DNA of 64,000 bases from Apostichopus japonicus (taxonomy: Eukaryota; Echinodermata; Holothuroidea; Aspidochirotida; Stichopodidae): contig NC_092573.1 in the NCBI RefSeq assembly GCF_037975245.1, positions 14,652,001-14,716,000 of the forward strand, given 5' to 3'. The notes beneath the pieces were generated by a model that ran no database searches, was not told where the DNA came from, and was given only the letters and a program-made list of their open reading frames with translations. Shown piece after piece: positions 59,198 through 64,000 of this stretch. Positions within the stretch are counted from its first letter, which is position 1, and every line of letters begins with the position of its first letter. The translations under genes and the position numbers were made by a program.

Positions 59198-59320
59198 ATT
59201 TACTTCGCTCCTCGCTTACCTGTCTCCTCACAACCTTAGCACCTCATTCTACCGTGCCTATAAAGTCCTGGTAAATAAATAACACTGTGCGCCCTCTATG
59301 ACCGGACCCCCCTTCCGGTC
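59198..59320 (+). repeat. Left inverted terminal repeat of DIRS copy 2
   Basis: Same sequence as the left end of copy 1 with a few changes (cttagcacctcattctaccg; aaatagtaa-type differences), ending near the accggacccccc run. Confidence 0.88.
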
Positions 59321-59929
59321 CCTCCTCCTTTTTCATTCTACCATTCCAAGTGCCTACACGCATATTTTTCTTGTGGATAGTTTCCTTGGAAAATTGTCTT
59401 GGTTTTCTTCGACGATCGCCGGAAGTTTTTTAGCTTCGGATCTTTAGAAGTTTGACAGTCCTTTCCTGACCGATAAGTATCCTTTTTGTCAAAAAGGGAG
59501 GGTTTTGGGGACTGTTTTCGTAGTGCGTTTCCTCCTCGGGTTGGTTTGCGGCGGGGTTAGCAGTTCCGCGAAACTGCCTAGGTTCCCGCCCTATTCCTCC
59601 CCACGCTAAAGCGTGTTGTTGTTATTGTGTTTTCTTAGCTTGTTTACTAGCTTCTTCCCCCCAATTAGTTTCTCTCGTCCCCCTTTTGGGGATTCATATT
59701 GCTCATGTATATTCACTCCTTTTTGTATGTATTTCTCGCTCTCTCATTTTCGTTTCAGCTTCCATTTTCTCGTTAGGCCACCCCGTAGCGTTACCTTGTT
59801 TACCGTTGCTAGGTTACGCTACGCTCCACCTAAGCATAATTCCCTCCCTAGTTCTCCCTTCTTACGTTAAGCTTCTATTGTTGTTCATTTATCACTAAGA
59901 AGTAATCTTCCTTAATCCGGTTATTCAGC

Positions 59930-62056
59930 ATGTCACGCAATCCATTGAAGTGCATCAACTGCTCTATGTTTCGCCCAGGCAGAGCCTGGGACGAGCACGA
60001 CCTTTGTCCAAAATGCAGATCCTGCACTCGACGAGACCCCTGCCTGGTGTGTATTAAGTTTACACCAGCTCAGTGGCAGGACATCGACCTGTGGCTTGAG
60101 GGCTTACGTAGCAAGCTCCAGGGAAGGCTGGACTCGATCCCGAGCGCAATCGGGGCGCCGGTGGTTCCAGGAATAACGGGAGATAGAGAGGAGGAGGGAG
60201 TAGCAGAGAGAGAGGTGGAGGAGAGTGGCCATGAGAGGGCCGAAGGAGAGAAAGAGGTAGAGAGAGAGGAAAGAGAAAGAGAAAGAGAAAGAATTCCCCT
60301 AACGGCCCCGGCTACGTCCGGATCAGTTACGGCCAGAGGGAAGGGCAGGAGCAAAGGCAAGGCTCCTGCCAAGAAAAGACCTCCAAAGCAGAGGCACAGC
60401 TCGGCCGGGCTGGAGACTCCGTCTCAGTCCGGGCCGCAGCTACACAGACCCACAGAGCGCGGCCCTCCGGCCGTGGGAGGCTCGGGTCCAAAAGAGAGAG
60501 CAACCGAGGGGACGCGGAGACGGAGCCTGTCCCGTTCCAGGGAGCCGGACAGGGAGCCAGAGAGGCGGGTTCCGACGGAGATCCCGGCCCGAGAAAGTAG
60601 GGAGAGAGAGTCCTCCCGCCGACCCAGAAGGGAGAGATCGGGGTCGCATACAAGATCCCCAAGACGGAGAGAGAGGAAGAGATACTCTCCAATCTCCGAC
60701 GAGTCCTCGGACTCTTCCGACGATGGATACAGAAGATCCAAGAGGAGGCGCCGGTCCCCGAGACGGCGTCAGGAAGAGGAACCAGCTTGGCTATCCAAAC
60801 TCACCGGCCTGCTACGGCCCCTGCTGGAGCAAAGGACGTCCACGGTAGCCGACGTGGCACCAGGCCCTACCAGCCCCGTATCGACCATGGCCCCGCAACC
60901 GGCCCCGGACCCGGACGCTCTGGATTGCAGAGCGTCGGTGAATCTTTCCGGCTTGGAGGACGAAGGGGAGCCCATAGATCCAGATCCTCTCGACTACGAT
61001 CCTATGGAGGACAGCTTTGGCCACAATTACGAACCGGAGGAAGCGCCCGCGACAGGAGGAGCCCTCCCACAGGAGCTAATAACACGGGCGGCAGACATAT
61101 TCAGACGACACCTGGGGTTCGAGGAACCCGAGACGCAACCGCAGAAGGCGGGCCGGGTATCAAAATTGACGGCGACCGGCGAAGCGTCATATAAGCCCAA
61201 AACTACCATACCAGTAGACGCAACCTGTTATGACAGATTTGAGGCCATTGCCAACAAGACCAAGTGGACGGCCTTCCCGGCCAGGGCAGATAGAGCGGTC
61301 AGGGTACCTGACGAGGCCTGGAAGGATCTATTTAGATGCCCAACCATCCCCCAGGAGGCCAAGGAGAGATTAAAAGCCGAACAATGGGCCTCATCCACAC
61401 ACGTGTTCAAGACCCCGGACCAGAGGAAGCTAGAAGAGCTTTTGGTAGAGATGGACATGGCAGCCCGTTCGGGCATGAAGTTCGCATCGGTACTAATGCT
61501 ATCAGCTGAAGTCCTCATGCGACACCATCAACAGCTCCCTGAGGACAGCAGCCAAGTATCCAGGGACGAAGCGGGCCAGCTCCTCCTGCTGCTGGGCCCC
61601 CTCGTCAGGCTCGCGTACGATCAATTTGCAAGGGTCGCTACCAGGTCCGTAAAGGCCCGTAGACAAAACATCGTCTCCGCCATCCATTGGCCTTCGACGG
61701 AGGCGAAGGACAGAATGCTGGAACTACCAATCCTCGGGGAAGACCTTTTTGCGGGCTGCTTCCAAAAGAAACTGCAGGAAGAGGTGGCCCGAAGGGAGAC
61801 TCTGGCCAAATCAGAATTCCGACCCCCACCGACCCAGAGAACCAGACCCTTCCGCCCGAGGGAGAGCAGAGCACCTAGGGGAACGAGAGCAGCACCCGCC
61901 AAATCTATGAGCAGAGGAGCTCTCAGAGGCAGAAGCCGGGGGGCAGCCTTCCGTCCGACCCGCCCCTGGGCCCCCAGAGGAGGCAGAGGCTCGTCGTCGA
62001 CCAGACGGGACAGTGACCGCTCCTCCACTCGACCAGCGTTCGCCGCCCAGCCCTAG
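59930..62056 (+). CDS. DIRS copy 2 gag-like protein (ORF1)
   Basis: ATG at 59930, 708 aa, collinear with copy 1: the same seven-cysteine cluster in residues 8-41, an E/R-rich stretch, an Arg/Ser-rich region (RRRSLSRSREP, SPRRRERKRYSPIS), and the conserved half with DATCYDRFEAIANKTKWTAF. The C-terminus differs: it ends RPAFAAQP at a TAG, 32 nt before the position equivalent to the GTG of copy 1 ORF2, because an indel changes the frame of the last residues. Confidence 0.88.
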   Translation: MSRNPLKCINCSMFRPGRAWDEHDLCPKCRSCTRRDPCLVCIKFTPAQWQDIDLWLEGLRSKLQGRLDSIPSAIGAPVVPGITGDREEEGVAEREVEESGHERAEGEKEVEREERERERERIPLTAPATSGSVTARGKGRSKGKAPAKKRPPKQRHSSAGLETPSQSGPQLHRPTERGPPAVGGSGPKERATEGTRRRSLSRSREPDREPERRVPTEIPARESRERESSRRPRRERSGSHTRSPRRRERKRYSPISDESSDSSDDGYRRSKRRRRSPRRRQEEEPAWLSKLTGLLRPLLEQRTSTVADVAPGPTSPVSTMAPQPAPDPDALDCRASVNLSGLEDEGEPIDPDPLDYDPMEDSFGHNYEPEEAPATGGALPQELITRAADIFRRHLGFEEPETQPQKAGRVSKLTATGEASYKPKTTIPVDATCYDRFEAIANKTKWTAFPARADRAVRVPDEAWKDLFRCPTIPQEAKERLKAEQWASSTHVFKTPDQRKLEELLVEMDMAARSGMKFASVLMLSAEVLMRHHQQLPEDSSQVSRDEAGQLLLLLGPLVRLAYDQFARVATRSVKARRQNIVSAIHWPSTEAKDRMLELPILGEDLFAGCFQKKLQEEVARRETLAKSEFRPPPTQRTRPFRPRESRAPRGTRAAPAKSMSRGALRGRSRGAAFRPTRPWAPRGGRGSSSTRRDSDRSSTRPAFAAQP

Positions 62057-62087
62057 GGGTGCCCACCTCACCGCGGCCATTCCGCCG

Positions 62088-64000
62088 GTGGGGGGGAGAC
62101 TAACAAACTTCTCCCAGCAATGGGAATTTATTGGCGGGGACAAGTGGGTGTTGGACACAGTCAGACACGGGTACAAAATAGAATTCTCCTCCAGCCCACC
62201 CTTCGGGGGCGGAGGAAGGCAGACACTCACACCCACGGACCCCGTCAAACGCTTAGCCCTAGAAGGGGAAATTCTGGCCCTGCTGGCCAAGCAGGCAATT
62301 ACAAGAGTTCCGGAAGAGACGGGACCACTCTTCCGGTCCTCCTTTTTTCTGACCAAAAAACGGGACGGCACCTGGCGTCCCATTCTAAACCTAAAACCCC
62401 TGAACACAAAACACATCAGACCAAAACACTTCCGTATGGAGACCTTAAACTTAATATTACCCCTACTCAGAAAGGGCATGTGGGCGGCGACCGTAGACTT
62501 ACGGGACGCCTACCTGCACATCTTGATACACAGAGAACACCGACGATTCCTAGCGTTCCGGTACGCAGAACAAGACTACCAGTTCCGGGCGCTCCCATCC
62601 GGCCTAGCCACGGCTCCCAGAACCTTCACGAGAGTCGCGGGAGCAGTAGTCGCCTACCTCAGAAAAAGAGGGGTCACCCTCTACGTATATCTAGACGACT
62701 GGTTGGTAGTAGGGAACAGCCTATCGGAAGCAACCAACAACGTCCACAAAACGCTCCAGACCCTTCAAGAACTGGGCTGGATCGTGAACCAGAAGAAATC
62801 ACGGCTATCACCTTCCCAGACGATCCAGTTCCTCGGGGCCATACTGGACTTCACCACCGGGGTAGCCCGACCCTCAGAAGAAAGAGTCGCGGCAGTCAAG
62901 GCGACCACACAACAGATCTTGGCACACCGGGGGTCACCAACGGGGACATGGCTCCGGGCCCTGGGACTCATGGCCAGCCTCGTCGATATAGTGAGACTGT
63001 GCAGGCTACACATGCGACCTCTGCAACTGCACCTGCTGAGGTCCGCAGACCCTACAGACCCAGACAAAACGCTCATCTACAGGTCAGAGGAGGTCACCCA
63101 ACACTTTCGATGGTGGCTCGACCCAAACAACTGGAGTTCAGGGGTACCCTTTGCGATACAGCTACCAATGACATCGATAACGACGGACGCGTCACTGTCC
63201 GGATGGGGAGCTCATTGGAGCAATCGCACAGCATGGGGGACGTGGTCCCAAACAGAAAGATCTCTCCACATCAACATCCTGGAGATGATGGCGGTCAAAA
63301 GAGCCCTGGAAGTTTTCAACGACCACGTACAGGGAACGATAACCACAATCTTCACCGACAACACGACAGTGGTGGCCTACATCAATCGGCAGGGGGGCAC
63401 CCGCTCAGAGAGACTGTGCCGACTCGCGTGGGAGGTGATAACAGCGGCCGAGGACTCCGGCACGATCCTACGGGCTTCCCACATCGCAGGCAAGCTCAAC
63501 GTGATGGCGGACGCCTTATCCAGGGGGCATATAGACCCCAACGAATGGTCTCTGGAACAGGAGACTTGCGACAGAATCTTTTCGATCTTCGGCAGGCCCA
63601 CGATAGACCTGTTCGCAACACACAAGAACAACAAACTCCAGGCCTTCTGTTCCAGACGATTCCACCCCCTGGCCTACCACACGGACGCAATGTCCCTCTC
63701 CTGGGACCACATGGATGCGTACATCTTCCCGCCGCTGTGTATGATCGGACAAGTCCTCAGGAAAATTCGGAACTCCAAGGGCAGGTTCACACTAATAGCC
63801 CCGTTCTGGCCTCGCAGACCCTGGTTCGCCGAGATCCCCCAACTCCTCATGGACGTCCCAGTGAGTCTACCGGACAAGCCTCACCTACTGTCCCAGAGAC
63901 AGGGAACTCTCTCCCACCCAGACATCAAGGGGTTACAATTAGTTGCCTGGAGGCTGTCCGGTCTTCCCTACGACAGAGAGGCTTTTCAGAAGCAGCTGCC
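62088..64000 (+). CDS. DIRS copy 2 RT-RNase H-MT polyprotein (3' part off window)
   Basis: Start taken at the GTG matching copy 1; the frame is open upstream and through to the window end (at least 637 codons). RT: RSSFFLTKKRDGTWRPILNL, TVDLRDAYLHI, YLDDWLVVG at 62688-62714. RNase H stays in frame: TTDASLSGWGAHWSNRTAWG, FTDNTTVVAYINRQGG, NVMADALSRGH. The methylase-like region has TIDLFATHKNN and APFWPRRPW. Odd point: the RT motif PFGL of copy 1 reads PSGL here (TCC at 62598-62600). The sequence stops a few bases before the expected recombinase ATG. Confidence 0.85.
   Translation, partial: MGGRLTNFSQQWEFIGGDKWVLDTVRHGYKIEFSSSPPFGGGGRQTLTPTDPVKRLALEGEILALLAKQAITRVPEETGPLFRSSFFLTKKRDGTWRPILNLKPLNTKHIRPKHFRMETLNLILPLLRKGMWAATVDLRDAYLHILIHREHRRFLAFRYAEQDYQFRALPSGLATAPRTFTRVAGAVVAYLRKRGVTLYVYLDDWLVVGNSLSEATNNVHKTLQTLQELGWIVNQKKSRLSPSQTIQFLGAILDFTTGVARPSEERVAAVKATTQQILAHRGSPTGTWLRALGLMASLVDIVRLCRLHMRPLQLHLLRSADPTDPDKTLIYRSEEVTQHFRWWLDPNNWSSGVPFAIQLPMTSITTDASLSGWGAHWSNRTAWGTWSQTERSLHINILEMMAVKRALEVFNDHVQGTITTIFTDNTTVVAYINRQGGTRSERLCRLAWEVITAAEDSGTILRASHIAGKLNVMADALSRGHIDPNEWSLEQETCDRIFSIFGRPTIDLFATHKNNKLQAFCSRRFHPLAYHTDAMSLSWDHMDAYIFPPLCMIGQVLRKIRNSKGRFTLIAPFWPRRPWFAEIPQLLMDVPVSLPDKPHLLSQRQGTLSHPDIKGLQLVAWRLSGLPYDREAFQKQL

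Larger units (their letters stand above)
59198..64000 (+). mobile_element. DIRS-like retrotransposon, copy 2 (cut by window edge)
   Basis: Left ITR at 59198 (atttacttcgctcctcgctt) through about 59310, leader, gag-like ORF, then the polymerase frame open to the last base. Same family as copy 1 but clearly diverged (many silent and some replacement differences). The recombinase and right end lie beyond the window. Confidence 0.9.

Noticed and set aside
61811-62479. Minus-strand frame opposite the gag-polymerase junction
   Set aside because: Antisense shadow, mirrored at the same place in copy 1.
1-64000. tRNA, rRNA or snRNA genes
   Set aside because: I looked for box A/B tRNA motifs and familiar RNA cores and found none I could support; a covariance-model scan would be decisive.

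Overview
This is animal nuclear DNA: AT-rich, intron-rich, mostly non-coding, and packed with mobile-element debris. Three host genes can be read from exon structure and protein similarity. The gene set, the nested GC-tipped terminal-inverted-repeat (TIR) elements and the DIRS-type retrotransposons suggest a marine invertebrate deuterostome. An echinoderm, possibly a sea cucumber, is my best guess, but that is inference and not proven by the sequence.

Layout. (1) 1-3.5 kb: a foldback element built on 18-bp repeats, then repeat-derived DNA. (2) 3,525-7,599, minus strand: a complete four-exon SAM-dependent methyltransferase of the Rv2258c-like family (375 aa), with a pair of nested TIR elements (4,909-6,253) in its second intron. 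(3) 7.6-13.8 kb: no gene seen; a foldback element at 10,877-11,618. (4) 13,814-23,931, minus strand: a complete eleven-exon POLR3C gene (RNA polymerase III subunit RPC3, 547 aa), every junction in phase. It carries two intronic minisatellites, one of them 17 bp from a splice donor, and an intronic duplication that copies a splice donor. (5) 24.2-33.2 kb: a cluster of nested or adjacent TIR elements and a decayed LINE reverse transcriptase. (6) 34,263-35,036, plus strand: first coding exon of a chondroitin sulfate synthase (CHSY1-like), ending at a consensus donor. No further exon is visible, so the following intron or flank exceeds 28.9 kb. (7) 35-64 kb: that putative intron. It holds a TTAA-flanked element whose empty target site survives next to it, a 29-bp satellite with a 232-bp higher-order period, one full-length DIRS-like retrotransposon (44,467-50,994), a second copy running off the right edge (59,198-64,000), four DIRS relics, and an 8-bp-TSD element at 53,064-53,958.

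The host genes have unrelated roles: a small-molecule-type methyltransferase, Pol III transcription initiation, and glycosaminoglycan synthesis in the Golgi. The most instructive system is the DIRS family. It has identical inverted terminal repeats, an internal complementary region that abuts the complements of both ends, a gag-like protein with a cysteine cluster and an SR-rich tract, an RT-RNase H-MT reading frame, and an overlapping tyrosine recombinase. Copy 1 has lost the RT-RNase H frame through one extra G in a G-run. Copy 2 keeps that frame open but carries a changed RT motif residue.
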